From assembly GCA_964369665.1 (NCBI GenBank), contig CAYJFS010000005.1:1-64000 (forward strand): a stretch of DNA of 64,000 nucleotides, written 5' to 3'. How positions within the stretch are numbered: position 1 is the first letter of the stretch; every line of letters starts with the position of its first letter. The position numbers and the translations under genes were made by a program. Source of the stretch: Bilophila sp964369665. Lineage in GTDB: Bacteria > Desulfobacterota > Desulfovibrionia > Desulfovibrionales > Desulfovibrionaceae. Shown here one piece after another: positions 20,540 to 30,247 of the stretch. The notes below the pieces were generated by a model that saw only the letters and a list, made by a program, of their open reading frames with translations, searched no databases and was not told the origin of the DNA.

Positions 20540-21490
20540 ATGAGTAATCCTATTGTATCTATTATTATTCCTTTTCATAATATGGCTCCATGGATCCCAG
20601 AAACAATAGAGAGTGTTCTTGAGCAGACATTTAAAGACTTTCAATGTATACTTGTTGACGATGGTTCAACAGATGCCTCTGTTGGGATTATACAAACCTA
20701 CAATGATCCAAGGCTTCAACTTATACAACAAAGTCATAAAGGTGTTTCTGCAGCACGAAATACAGGCCTTGAACATGCAAAAGGTCAGTATATTGCCTTT
20801 CTTGATAGTGATGACCTATGGGCACCAAAATTCCTTGAGCACATGCTTGCTGCCTTTGAAGTATCACCTAACTCTAGCCTTGCTTGGTGTGATACTACCA
20901 TGTTCATTGATCAAACAAACACAAAAAAATATTTAACTTTGGGTAATATTCATAGAACGGGTAACCTTTGGTGGGACAACCTTCAACATATGAGTTTTAC
21001 TATTGGTGCTTTTCTTACTAAAATAGACGCTATTAAAAAAATTGGTCTCTTTGATACTAACCTTATCTTTAGAGAAGATAGTGATTTTATCTTACGTCTT
21101 CTTGCATACACTGAAGCACATCATGCCACTGCACCAGCTATCCATATATCTGAAGCACTTACATTCTATCGTATTCGTAAAAATACTGCTATAAAACAAA
21201 AAGTATTTACACTCCATGATGAATGGAATTTTATGAAAAAGCATCTTGAGCATCCGAATATTCCTAGCCAAATTAGAAAAAAAGGGTATTCAAACCTTGC
21301 TTTTAAACTTGCTGTCCTTGCTGTATCTAATACTAAAGACTTCCAGACAGCTTTTTCTTGGTATCTTAAAGCAGTTAAACTTGATCCTTTTAATCTTAAC
21401 TTATACTTTTTACCGTTAAAAAGACTTCTTTTATTTTTTCTCCCACAAAAAAACGTTACTATACCAACACAAACTCCAGAAATTTTGTAA
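20540..21490 (+). CDS. Glycosyltransferase family 2
   Basis: 316 residues. The N-terminal GT-A domain has IIIPFHN, ESVLEQTFKDFQCILVDDGS, the GVSAARNTGL helix and the metal-binding FLDSDD (D89-D92). The DxD region and the 'FREDSDFILRLL' segment (the ED acid of inverting family 2 enzymes) are intact. The C-terminal part is mainly helical and has no clear transmembrane helix. It should add a sugar from a nucleotide donor to a surface glycan. ATG at 20540 gives the standard start. Confidence 0.9.
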   Translation: MSNPIVSIIIPFHNMAPWIPETIESVLEQTFKDFQCILVDDGSTDASVGIIQTYNDPRLQLIQQSHKGVSAARNTGLEHAKGQYIAFLDSDDLWAPKFLEHMLAAFEVSPNSSLAWCDTTMFIDQTNTKKYLTLGNIHRTGNLWWDNLQHMSFTIGAFLTKIDAIKKIGLFDTNLIFREDSDFILRLLAYTEAHHATAPAIHISEALTFYRIRKNTAIKQKVFTLHDEWNFMKKHLEHPNIPSQIRKKGYSNLAFKLAVLAVSNTKDFQTAFSWYLKAVKLDPFNLNLYFLPLKRLLLFFLPQKNVTIPTQTPEIL

Positions 21491-21672
21491 ATCTTACAAT
21501 AGTAGCTATAAACCACAACTGTTCTTCTGTCTTTCTGCTCAACTAAATCTGCTATAAAATTGACCTACTGGAGGTATTTTAAAAGCCTATTAAGGGAAAC
21601 TAGGCCAATGATTCTTATACTATAAGTAAGTTATACAGGCTACCATACAGAATATTTTTAATACTTAGAGTA

Positions 21673-22044
21673 TTATAAACCAAGACTTACAGATATCATT
21701 GTACCTATTACAATGAAAGCTTGTCGTAACATAGCTGTACAAAAGCTTTTCTGGTAATCAAGAACTATAGGATAGTCTGCATCATTAATAGTATGGTTAT
21801 CAGGATTTTCTTTCCAGTTACCCTGCAAATAGCTACTAGGCATAGAAAAAGGAAATAATACTCTATCAAGCCAATAGCCTGCCAAACCTGCTAATAAAGA
21901 AAGCACAAATTTATAGTGTACTACTGGTAACTGCCTTGGAGAAATCAATACTAATGCTAAAAAAAGTATCGTTGTAAGTAAAACACACATACTGAACCAA
22001 CGTCTGGCTGAGTATATCTTTCTTATAAAGCTTTGGTTCAACAT
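21673..22044 (-). CDS. Putative phage holin (phage_holin_8-like)
   Basis: 123 residues from ATG 22044 (MLNQSFIRKIYS), preceded by AAGGAAGG; the longer in-frame start at 22086 lacks such a site. Three hydrophobic segments are visible: CVLLTTILFLALVLI, FVLSLLAGLAGYWLDRVLF and AFIVIGTMISVSLGL. The 'LAGYWLDRxLFP' and the C-terminal 'AMLRQAFIVIG' blocks match holin-like proteins of Mu-type prophages in Desulfovibrio and enterics. It would form inner-membrane pores for lysis. No endolysin gene is seen nearby. It is probably a phage remnant. Confidence 0.65.
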   Translation of the reverse strand: MLNQSFIRKIYSARRWFSMCVLLTTILFLALVLISPRQLPVVHYKFVLSLLAGLAGYWLDRVLFPFSMPSSYLQGNWKENPDNHTINDADYPIVLDYQKSFCTAMLRQAFIVIGTMISVSLGL

Positions 22045-22294
22045 ACATTCCTTCCTTGTTTTATGGGGATACATATAATAGTACACATAGCATCACATAA
22101 AAAAGATTGAATATTGTCACTAACACTCTCCTAAAACTGCAGAATCTCCACAAAAATTCTATTTACAAATAATCCTTACCAAGCATCTTTCTTAAGCTAA
22201 AGAGAAATCAATTTTTTATATCCAGGCACATAGACTCTTGAACGCTAAAAGATTATATCTATTTCTATATAAAAAAACCCTATCAGGAAAAATC

Positions 22295-23304
22295 ATGCTG
22301 AAAAAACTTCTTTTATGTATTTGTTTACTACTCCATGCAACAAATGTCTCAGCAGACCCATCCATCTATGATGTCAGACCTGATCTAAAAAAAATAAAAC
22401 CAACACCATTCTTTGTTGGTAATAAAAAATTTATTACAAGCATTAATTATCCTTATAGACTTGAATCACTGCCTATTGTAAATGATCCAAATGCTCATAT
22501 AACTGTACGAGCATGGAGATACTCTTATGCTACCAGATGCCCTATTGAAATGGATAATGCTTTAAACGGTAGCAATACTGCTGTATTCGTTATCCATCCT
22601 AATCCATCTGATGATGGCAGTGGAGTCCACACATTAGAACAACTTTGTATGCCAGAAATAGACTCTTTATGGCATCAACATTTAAAACAAATAATCAACC
22701 CTTTTCTGAATAAAATCCGTAATAGCGTATCGCTGATACTCTATTCATTACCAGGTCCAGAAGATCAAGCTAGAAAAAAATATATAGATCCATTGATAAT
22801 AAACCCATAGAGCCTAAAGAAAAAGGCATACAAGAATTTGAAAAACTTGTAGAACCTCTTATTAAAGAAGACTATCGAAAAAACGAGGTCATCCTTGTTG
22901 ATGATTTTGACAATTGTATGCATAAACTTTCAAATTTTGCAAAAAATGATGCCTTCTTTTGCTTTTATCTATTATCAGATTATTTAAAATATGATCAAAA
23001 TCGTGACATAGTTGTTTATGATGGTGATGGATATGAAAAAGTAAAAAACTACCTAAAAAATAAAGGTATCACCAATATACTCTTTCTTGGTTATTCCTTA
23101 GATGGTTGCTGTAAAAACTCTACTTTTAATTATGAAAGGTTAAGTAAAGACTTTAATCTATTTATAGTTGGAGATGCTACATTAGCAACATGGCCAGCAT
23201 AGGAAACGCCAGCCAATGCAACTACAGTAGAATTATGTAAAGCGTCTGTAAATCATTTAATTACAGAAACGAAAAAAATACATATTAAGAGTAAACATAA
23301 ATAA
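22295..23304 (+). pseudogene. Broken copy of exported isochorismatase-like protein
   Basis: Start ATG 22295 with AGGAAAA upstream; signal peptide MLKKLLLCICLLLHATNVSA. The sequence follows the intact neighbour at 23562-24617 throughout. It has two lesions: a frameshift in or next to the A7 run near 22776-22785, after which YRSIDNKPIEPKEKG continues in another frame, and a TAG at 23200 where the neighbour has a Gln codon (GCA CAG GAA). The original reading continues to a stop at about 23302-23304. The conserved C-terminal block (YDGDGYEKVKNYLKNKGI, then LFLGYSLDGCCKN) is still recognisable. Confidence 0.85.
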
Positions 23305-23561
23305 CTATCATAAAATGGTATTCTTATACTTAATGTATAAAAGACATTGATCTTTAAACTAACCTATACTCATTATCACAATTAATTGACATATATAGAT
23401 AATTATTATATTTTTTTATTTTAAAATAATCTATATTGTAACTGATTTTTTTTCAAAGACTTGCCTTAAATCAATTTATTTAAGTTGATACATTCCTTAT
23501 GCCTATTGAAAAAATCTTTACAACTACTAAAAAATCCAAAATAATTACTACACTAAAAATT

Positions 23562-24617
23562 ATGAAAAAAATAATAGTTACAAAAATCTTTTTATTTCTC
23601 TGTTGTATATGCTCTACAACAAATGTTTTAGCAAAAACATATGTCTATGATAATACACTAAAAAAAATACCTGCAACACCACTCCTTGTTGGTGATAAAA
23701 GATTTATATCCAGCATCAACCCTCAAAATAGATTTGAATGCCAGATGCTTATAAATGATCCAGATGCTCACATAGCTATACGGGCATGGAGATATTCTTA
23801 TAATGCTAGAGGTGTTATTGAAATGGATAATAATCTCAATGGCAACAAGACTGTTGTCTTAGTTCTCCATCCTTCAGGCATTGATGATAAAAATGGATTA
23901 CATACTGTAAAACCAAATGGTGTAACTTATTTTTGTACACCCAAAAAAAATGCTTTATGGCATAAACATATGCAAAAAGTAGTTAATCCTTTTCTTCATA
24001 AAATCCGTAGTCATGTAGCTGGTGTAATTTATTCATTAGTAGGTCCAGAAGATGATATCAGAAAAAAACTCTATAAATCTATTGACAACCCTTCCTTACC
24101 TTCAAATGGGGGGGATGGGGGTATGCAAGAGTATAAACAACTTCTTAGCTCTCTCAACCTCAAAGGAAATAGTCTAAAAAAAGAACTCATTCTTGATGAT
24201 AGCCATATACTCTATAGTTATTTTGAGCAGTTTCATGGTCTAGATTCAAGTCCATACTATAATGGAGATTCTCGCACTAAAACTCCAAAATTACTATCAA
24301 GCTATTTAGACTATGATCAAAACCATGACATAGTCATTTATGATGGTGATGGATACGAAAAAGTAAAAGACTATCTCAAAAATAAAGGCATAACCAACAT
24401 ACTCTTTCTTGGTTATGCAATAGATATCTGTTGTAAAGCCTCTGTATTTAATTATGAAAAATTAAAAAAAGACTTTAATGTATTTATAGTTGGAGATGCC
24501 ACATTAGCAACATGGCCAGCACAGGAAACACCAGCAAATACAACTACAACAGAATTATGTCGATTATCCATAAACAATTTAATTACAGAAATAAACAAAA
24601 TAAAAATTAAAAAATAG
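23562..24617 (+). CDS. Exported isochorismatase-like (cysteine hydrolase fold) protein, intact paralogue
   Basis: 351 residues from ATG 23562 (MKKIIVTKIFLFLCC…; the frame is open from 23499, but the paralogue's start supports 23562). A signal peptide ends near NVLA. The C-terminal half resembles isochorismatase-family folds: HDIVIYDGDGYEKVKDYL, then ILFLGYAIDICCKASVF with cysteines C290-C291 where the catalytic Cys normally lies, then VFIVGDATLATWPA. The N-terminal strand reads VVLVLHPSG, without the usual Asp, and the Lys before 'saF' appears replaced, so the D-K-C triad is incomplete. A G7 run lies at 24108-24114. It is probably periplasmic; substrate unknown. I am moderately sure of the fold and unsure of catalysis. 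Confidence 0.6.
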   Translation: MKKIIVTKIFLFLCCICSTTNVLAKTYVYDNTLKKIPATPLLVGDKRFISSINPQNRFECQMLINDPDAHIAIRAWRYSYNARGVIEMDNNLNGNKTVVLVLHPSGIDDKNGLHTVKPNGVTYFCTPKKNALWHKHMQKVVNPFLHKIRSHVAGVIYSLVGPEDDIRKKLYKSIDNPSLPSNGGDGGMQEYKQLLSSLNLKGNSLKKELILDDSHILYSYFEQFHGLDSSPYYNGDSRTKTPKLLSSYLDYDQNHDIVIYDGDGYEKVKDYLKNKGITNILFLGYAIDICCKASVFNYEKLKKDFNVFIVGDATLATWPAQETPANTTTTELCRLSINNLITEINKIKIKK

Positions 24618-25296
24618 TATATAATAAAATACTATATTTTTATTATATGCACATAAATATATAGTGTAATTCAGAATTATATAGAATAGGACTTACTGGG
24701 CATATGCTTTCAGACCATTAAAAAACAGATAAACAAAACTATTCTTAGTATATGCAATATATTTAAGGACAAGCTTTTATAAAGAAAAAATTTTATTAAG
24801 CATACTTAATTTTAGCATATACTACATTTATTAAACTTATTGATTACTATTTATGCACTTATATAAAAGTGTAAATTATTTATATAAAATACTATAAAAA
24901 CTCTTGGTATTCCTAAAAGACTTTATAAATAATATAAAAATAGCTAAACAAAATTGTTAAATCCTCTAAAAACTACAATAGTGAACTATTATCTAACCTC
25001 TTTTTTTAATCTAAAAAACCTCTTTTCTATCTAGCTGTTTAATCACCCTTTTAGATGTATCTATTACCCACATATTTTCTTGTATCTTTTATATACTACT
25101 GCTTATTTAAAATAATAAGCTACTCTTCTTTCCTTTATATGGAATATACTTGTTTTTTATTCAAAAAGGTGCATAGACATAAATTATTATCCTAAATAAA
25201 GCACCATTTAAAACATTTTTTGACTTCTTCCAGTAAAGAAACCTTATGAGATTTATCCATTACACCTTCTATGTTCTAGCCAAAAAGCTTTACCTC
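24618..25296. other. Intergenic region, no gene seen
   Basis: A+T-rich, between the isochorismatase-like gene and convergent AT4. No terminator hairpin is convincing. The last two bases are already part of the 1.09-kb direct repeat. Confidence 0.5.
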
Positions 25297-26385
25297 TTAA
25301 AACACATATTGCATATACAAAGAGTAGTTTTGTTTATCTGTTTTTTTAATGGTCTGAAATCGCATGCTTCCATTCAACCCTACTGTACATAATTCCGAAT
25401 AAGCAATTTGGTATGTAAAACCTACTTCTGTACCTGAATATTTCTGCTTATAATGAGGTACTGTTATTTCATACCAAGGATTGTTGCTCATTATTGGTTT
25501 TGAAGTAAGTCCTGATACTGTTCTTTTACCTGCAACATGTGCTACCCATGTTTGAAGATGTTGTCTTTGCTGGACTGTCCATTGATGGCGCAAACCTATG
25601 CTTTGTTCTATGACTTGTTCCTTATTTCTACTTACTGCACAAGGAATCATCTGTGCTTTTTCTTCATAAGCTTTCCATTGCACTGTTGATATAATATGCT
25701 CTATGTAGGGGGTTATTTGATGCTCTTCAAAAATAGGTACATTATAGCCAACCTGTATAAGGCCACCACTCAATGTACTTGCAGGATTACCCTTTGTATG
25801 GATAGTTGCTTGTCCATGACGAACATACCTATGTGTTTTGACTTTTCCCCAACCATATGAACTAGCTACATGACTTATAAATCCTGTTTTATCTGGATTC
25901 ATAACAAATGCTGTAGAAAAACCTTCTGTTGCACTTTTGATTGCTGCTGAGCCTTTACTCTCTTGTAAAGAAAAACCATTATGCTTTCTCATACCTTGTT
26001 TTGAAGTATCATAAGCAAAAGTGCCTTTAACTCCAGGTATAAGTGACATGCTTACACCTACTCTGCCTGAGCGTACTTTACGTTCAAGGTTTGCCTCATA
26101 GTTATCCATAAAGCCAAATATTTTATACGATGCCTTAGGTTTTATAGCTTTTAATCCTTGGAGTGTACCTCGAGAATTCCTTGATAAACCTTGCAGGGCA
26201 TATAATCGCCTTTTAGGCTGAATATCCATAAATTGAGAAGAAAGATGCTCTTCTGAAGAACCTTGATATGCTCTAAACACCAAAGATTTTAAATTACTTA
26301 CAACCTGGTCAGATGCTCCTAACAACATCCCTTGTAAGGCAATAAGTGAGCTGCTCTGTGCTTTATGATTATAGCCTGGGATAAA
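25295..26385 (-). repeat. 1,091-bp direct repeat, copy A (barrel of AT4)
   Basis: Matches 27014-28104 at a constant offset of 1,719 bases, identical by eye at every position compared. It begins two bases past the stop codon and ends at the passenger/barrel junction. Confidence 0.95.
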
Positions 26386-26805
26386 TGTTGAACTTGCTCT
26401 AAGCGATTCCTCAAAAAATGCCTTATCTCCATGGCCTGGAATACCAGGATGGCAACACTTACAACATTTTGGACAATGTTTACGACAAGAGTAAGGTAAA
26501 CATTTACAACATCCTACCTCCTTTCCAAAAGAATCTATATTTGATTCTTGAAGTAATTGTCTAGGTGGAGGCGGACCTCCTCCTAAAGGAGGGCAACAAC
26601 CACAACAACCACTACTACTACTGCTACTGCTACTGCTACTACTACCGCTACCTACAGGTCCTGGTTGCTGTGTTACCACAGGCCCGCCGCCGCCTCCTCC
26701 TCCACTCTCTTTCATACTACCATACATACTAAAAGCTTGTTCCTTTTCACTAAGGATAAAAGTACATGCAATTATAATATATTTTAAAAGTATTTTATAA
26801 TACAT
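25297..26805 (-). CDS. Autotransporter-like outer-membrane protein AT4, poly-Ser/Cys-rich passenger
   Basis: 502 residues. The signal peptide ends near QAFS. The passenger is short: seven Gly codons, then poly-Ser encoded by AGY triplets (about 26608-26645), CCGCCPP, a Pro/Gly tract, and a Cys-rich block (GCCKCLPYSCRKHCPKCC) that could bind metal or form disulfides. From FIPGYNHKAQSSS onwards the last 350 or so residues are identical to AT5 and form the family barrel, ending in MQYVF. The triplet repeats can change length without a frameshift. The frame is intact. Confidence 0.78.
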   Translation of the reverse strand: MYYKILLKYIIIACTFILSEKEQAFSMYGSMKESGGGGGGGPVVTQQPGPVGSGSSSSSSSSSSSGCCGCCPPLGGGPPPPRQLLQESNIDSFGKEVGCCKCLPYSCRKHCPKCCKCCHPGIPGHGDKAFFEESLRASSTFIPGYNHKAQSSSLIALQGMLLGASDQVVSNLKSLVFRAYQGSSEEHLSSQFMDIQPKRRLYALQGLSRNSRGTLQGLKAIKPKASYKIFGFMDNYEANLERKVRSGRVGVSMSLIPGVKGTFAYDTSKQGMRKHNGFSLQESKGSAAIKSATEGFSTAFVMNPDKTGFISHVASSYGWGKVKTHRYVRHGQATIHTKGNPASTLSGGLIQVGYNVPIFEEHQITPYIEHIISTVQWKAYEEKAQMIPCAVSRNKEQVIEQSIGLRHQWTVQQRQHLQTWVAHVAGKRTVSGLTSKPIMSNNPWYEITVPHYKQKYSGTEVGFTYQIAYSELCTVGLNGSMRFQTIKKTDKQNYSLYMQYVF

Positions 26806-27013
26806 AGTAATTACTCCTACTATAGTTTTATAAGCTTCTACAAAACTTTTTTTATTGTATAATTTAATATATAATAAAAAACTCCTTTTATGAAAAGAAT
26901 CAATATATTATAACATATATTGATTCTTTCCATTATTTTTTCTTTAATAAAAATATATAAAAACACTATAAATACATATTTTCATACTTATTGTTTCTTG
27001 AATAAAAATTTAT

Positions 27014-28104
27014 TCTTAAAACACATATTGCATATACAAAGAGTAGTTTTGTTTATCTGTTTTTTTAATGGTCTGAAATCGCATGCTTCCATTCAACCCT
27101 ACTGTACATAATTCCGAATAAGCAATTTGGTATGTAAAACCTACTTCTGTACCTGAATATTTCTGCTTATAATGAGGTACTGTTATTTCATACCAAGGAT
27201 TGTTGCTCATTATTGGTTTTGAAGTAAGTCCTGATACTGTTCTTTTACCTGCAACATGTGCTACCCATGTTTGAAGATGTTGTCTTTGCTGGACTGTCCA
27301 TTGATGGCGCAAACCTATGCTTTGTTCTATGACTTGTTCCTTATTTCTACTTACTGCACAAGGAATCATCTGTGCTTTTTCTTCATAAGCTTTCCATTGC
27401 ACTGTTGATATAATATGCTCTATGTAGGGGGTTATTTGATGCTCTTCAAAAATAGGTACATTATAGCCAACCTGTATAAGGCCACCACTCAATGTACTTG
27501 CAGGATTACCCTTTGTATGGATAGTTGCTTGTCCATGACGAACATACCTATGTGTTTTGACTTTTCCCCAACCATATGAACTAGCTACATGACTTATAAA
27601 TCCTGTTTTATCTGGATTCATAACAAATGCTGTAGAAAAACCTTCTGTTGCACTTTTGATTGCTGCTGAGCCTTTACTCTCTTGTAAAGAAAAACCATTA
27701 TGCTTTCTCATACCTTGTTTTGAAGTATCATAAGCAAAAGTGCCTTTAACTCCAGGTATAAGTGACATGCTTACACCTACTCTGCCTGAGCGTACTTTAC
27801 GTTCAAGGTTTGCCTCATAGTTATCCATAAAGCCAAATATTTTATACGATGCCTTAGGTTTTATAGCTTTTAATCCTTGGAGTGTACCTCGAGAATTCCT
27901 TGATAAACCTTGCAGGGCATATAATCGCCTTTTAGGCTGAATATCCATAAATTGAGAAGAAAGATGCTCTTCTGAAGAACCTTGATATGCTCTAAACACC
28001 AAAGATTTTAAATTACTTACAACCTGGTCAGATGCTCCTAACAACATCCCTTGTAAGGCAATAAGTGAGCTGCTCTGTGCTTTATGATTATAGCCTGGGA
28101 TAAA
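27014..28104 (-). repeat. 1,091-bp direct repeat, copy B (barrel of AT5)
   Basis: Second copy of the repeat at 25295-26385. Passengers on the far side of the junction are unrelated, and so are the downstream flanks. Confidence 0.95.
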
Positions 28105-29001
28105 AACTGCTGTTTCTGCTGTTCCTGCACTAGCTAAAAATTCGTTTACTTCACTTGGTAATGGGCTTGCTTGTCTTACTAGCACCCTTTTTTTCTTTTT
28201 AGGGCAACAACCACAACAACATGCTTTTGCTGTTTTAGCTGTGTCACTAACAGCTTTAGGCACTGTTCCACAACATGCTGTACATTGCTCTCTAGAACAA
28301 AATTCTTTCCCCATGCATGTTTGAACTGCTTGAACTGTTTTTAAACATTCTCTACAAAGCTCTGGTTCCTTTATAGTACAATGAAGACAACTTGCACATG
28401 CACCACAAGCACCTCCTACACATCCACCCACAACAGCACCCATGCATATTTGTGGTGGTCCTCCTCCCATACATGCTGTAACTCCTGCCCCAACACCTAC
28501 CCCACACTTCATTCCAGCACATACTGCGTCTTCACACATTTTACAACAAGCTGCTTCCTGTGCATTTCCAACCTGTTGGCCATATTTTGAACAACCCAAA
28601 GCACCTCCTACACATGTTCCTGCAGCCATAAGCCAATTTCCTAATGTACTAGGATCTGGTAAACCAAAAGCACATCCTAAACCAAGGCCAATACATCCAC
28701 AAACCATAGCTCCACATGCTGCACCTTGACCACACTTGGCACAAGGATCTTTAACATTCAAATCAGTGCCATCCCATATGCTTGATTGAGGTGCATTACA
28801 AGGACCTGGCTGTTGAGTTACAAGCCCACTATTTTCTTGATGGCTGCCTTGTCCTAAAGGCTGACTTGTTACTGGTGGTGAAGAATTTTCCGGACATGAA
28901 ACAATCTGATCATCCCCTGGCCCCATACCCAATACTGGATTATCTAAACCAACGATACTTAAACACATCCATAGACATATCCAAAACTTAAAACACTTCA
29001 T
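27016..29001 (-). CDS. Autotransporter-like outer-membrane protein AT5, extremely Cys-rich passenger
   Basis: 661 residues, with a signal peptide (MKCFKFWICLWMCLSIVGL…). Residues about 75-275 form a passenger with around 40 cysteines in short spacings (CAKCGQGAACGAMVCGC, QCTACCG, KACCCGCCPKKKKR) mixed with Gly/Ala. This resembles a disulfide-cross-linked or metal-binding surface domain rather than a beta-helix passenger. The barrel from YNHKAQSSS to the terminal Phe is identical to that of AT4. It lies upstream of AT4 on the same strand, separated by a 210-base gap, so the two are tandem copies. The frame is intact. Confidence 0.8.
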   Translation of the reverse strand: MKCFKFWICLWMCLSIVGLDNPVLGMGPGDDQIVSCPENSSPPVTSQPLGQGSHQENSGLVTQQPGPCNAPQSSIWDGTDLNVKDPCAKCGQGAACGAMVCGCIGLGLGCAFGLPDPSTLGNWLMAAGTCVGGALGCSKYGQQVGNAQEAACCKMCEDAVCAGMKCGVGVGAGVTACMGGGPPQICMGAVVGGCVGGACGACASCLHCTIKEPELCRECLKTVQAVQTCMGKEFCSREQCTACCGTVPKAVSDTAKTAKACCCGCCPKKKKRVLVRQASPLPSEVNEFLASAGTAETAVFIPGYNHKAQSSSLIALQGMLLGASDQVVSNLKSLVFRAYQGSSEEHLSSQFMDIQPKRRLYALQGLSRNSRGTLQGLKAIKPKASYKIFGFMDNYEANLERKVRSGRVGVSMSLIPGVKGTFAYDTSKQGMRKHNGFSLQESKGSAAIKSATEGFSTAFVMNPDKTGFISHVASSYGWGKVKTHRYVRHGQATIHTKGNPASTLSGGLIQVGYNVPIFEEHQITPYIEHIISTVQWKAYEEKAQMIPCAVSRNKEQVIEQSIGLRHQWTVQQRQHLQTWVAHVAGKRTVSGLTSKPIMSNNPWYEITVPHYKQKYSGTEVGFTYQIAYSELCTVGLNGSMRFQTIKKTDKQNYSLYMQYVF

Positions 29002-29518
29002 GAAATATACATGCTCTTTATTATACTTAGTTTTATAGAAGTGCTAGAAAAATGACTAAAAACAGTAAAAAGAAACCAATTACAAAAGCTTTTTAATTCT
29101 TTCTACCCTATATGAATCCAGCAACCCTAAGAACACAAAACTCTATACAATCCATTTATAAAAATAGTCCTTTAGAGGTTTGCTTAACATAAAGGATTAT
29201 GTCTTTTTATAAAAAAAGTAACACTAAAAATATAAATTTATAGATAAAAATCAAGATAAATATTTTTATATATGTTATTTATATCAATAATATATAAAGA
29301 TATTTTTAAAAATTCAAGAATTTTTTAATATAATAATATAGTCTACAATAATATTACTTTTTTAACAAAAGTAATACAACTAACTGTAGCTATGACTATA
29401 GCTTTTGGATAAAAAACAAAAAATTCTTTATACTTTTTATAGGGTTCCCCTCAAGCACAATGAACCTAATTTAGAGGAAAAAATAAAAAAGAATACACTA
29501 TTAAAAAACCTCTTAAAA

Positions 29519-30060
29519 GTGGACATTTTGACGAATCATGTCAACACCTTTTATCAATCTATTACTATAAATAAATGAATAAATTAAAGTATTTATATAA
29601 ATTTATTCTATAAAATATTCTCTATAATGATAGATAATGACAGTTAATTACTTTTAACTATTGCTAACTATACTAAATGACAGTCAGTGATAGTTTATAC
29701 AAAATGAAATATCCTCTATACTATGTCCTGATAAATGGAACTCATAAGAACATCTAAAACCTAAAGGTATATCAATGCTATGCACAAAGACTATATATGA
29801 ATACATCTAAAATTTAATAACAATTTTAATGATGTATATATAATAAGTGGTTATTTTGCCGAACAATGTCAGCACTATTGATCCATAACTATTTATTATT
29901 AGTAACAATTTTTTACTTAGGTTAAACATTCTTTTTATAGAATTCTTTAACTATCAGTATATCAAGTACTTTTATGTATAAATTTTTATAAAAAATTTAA
30001 TTATAATAATAGGTTATTGTATATAGGTGGGTATTTTGCCGACTGAACACTGTCAGCAAC
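29519..30060 (+). other. Left iteron array of the replication origin
   Basis: Three dispersed sites with a GTGG…ATTTTG(A/C)CGA core followed by TGTCA occur at 29519-29542, 29847-29873 and 30027-30055. They read in the opposite orientation to the right-hand iterons at 34201-34303 and share their core (GTGGTTATTTTGACGA is the reverse complement of the right-hand unit). Additional short TGACAGT/CAGTCATTA motifs lie between them and the rep gene. The region 29002-30247 holds no gene and is very A+T-rich, as expected for an origin with a DNA-unwinding element. Confidence 0.75.
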
Positions 30061-30247
30061 AAATTTTAACAGTCATTAGCAGTCATTAACTACAATAAAC
30101 AGTTATATCTTTTATAGAGCCATATTCCTTAATTCTGTTCATTGATAACATCCAAAAACAAATACTACATTAATAGCCATAAATTTTTATAAGGGCTATT
30201 AACAAAACTATTCTGTACAAAAAATTTTTTAATACATTTATGTTTGT

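Noticed and set aside
28381..28729. Plus-strand Thr/Cys- and Pro/His-rich frames opposite AT5
   Set aside because: Antisense shadows of the Cys/Gly-rich passenger with no ribosome-binding site.
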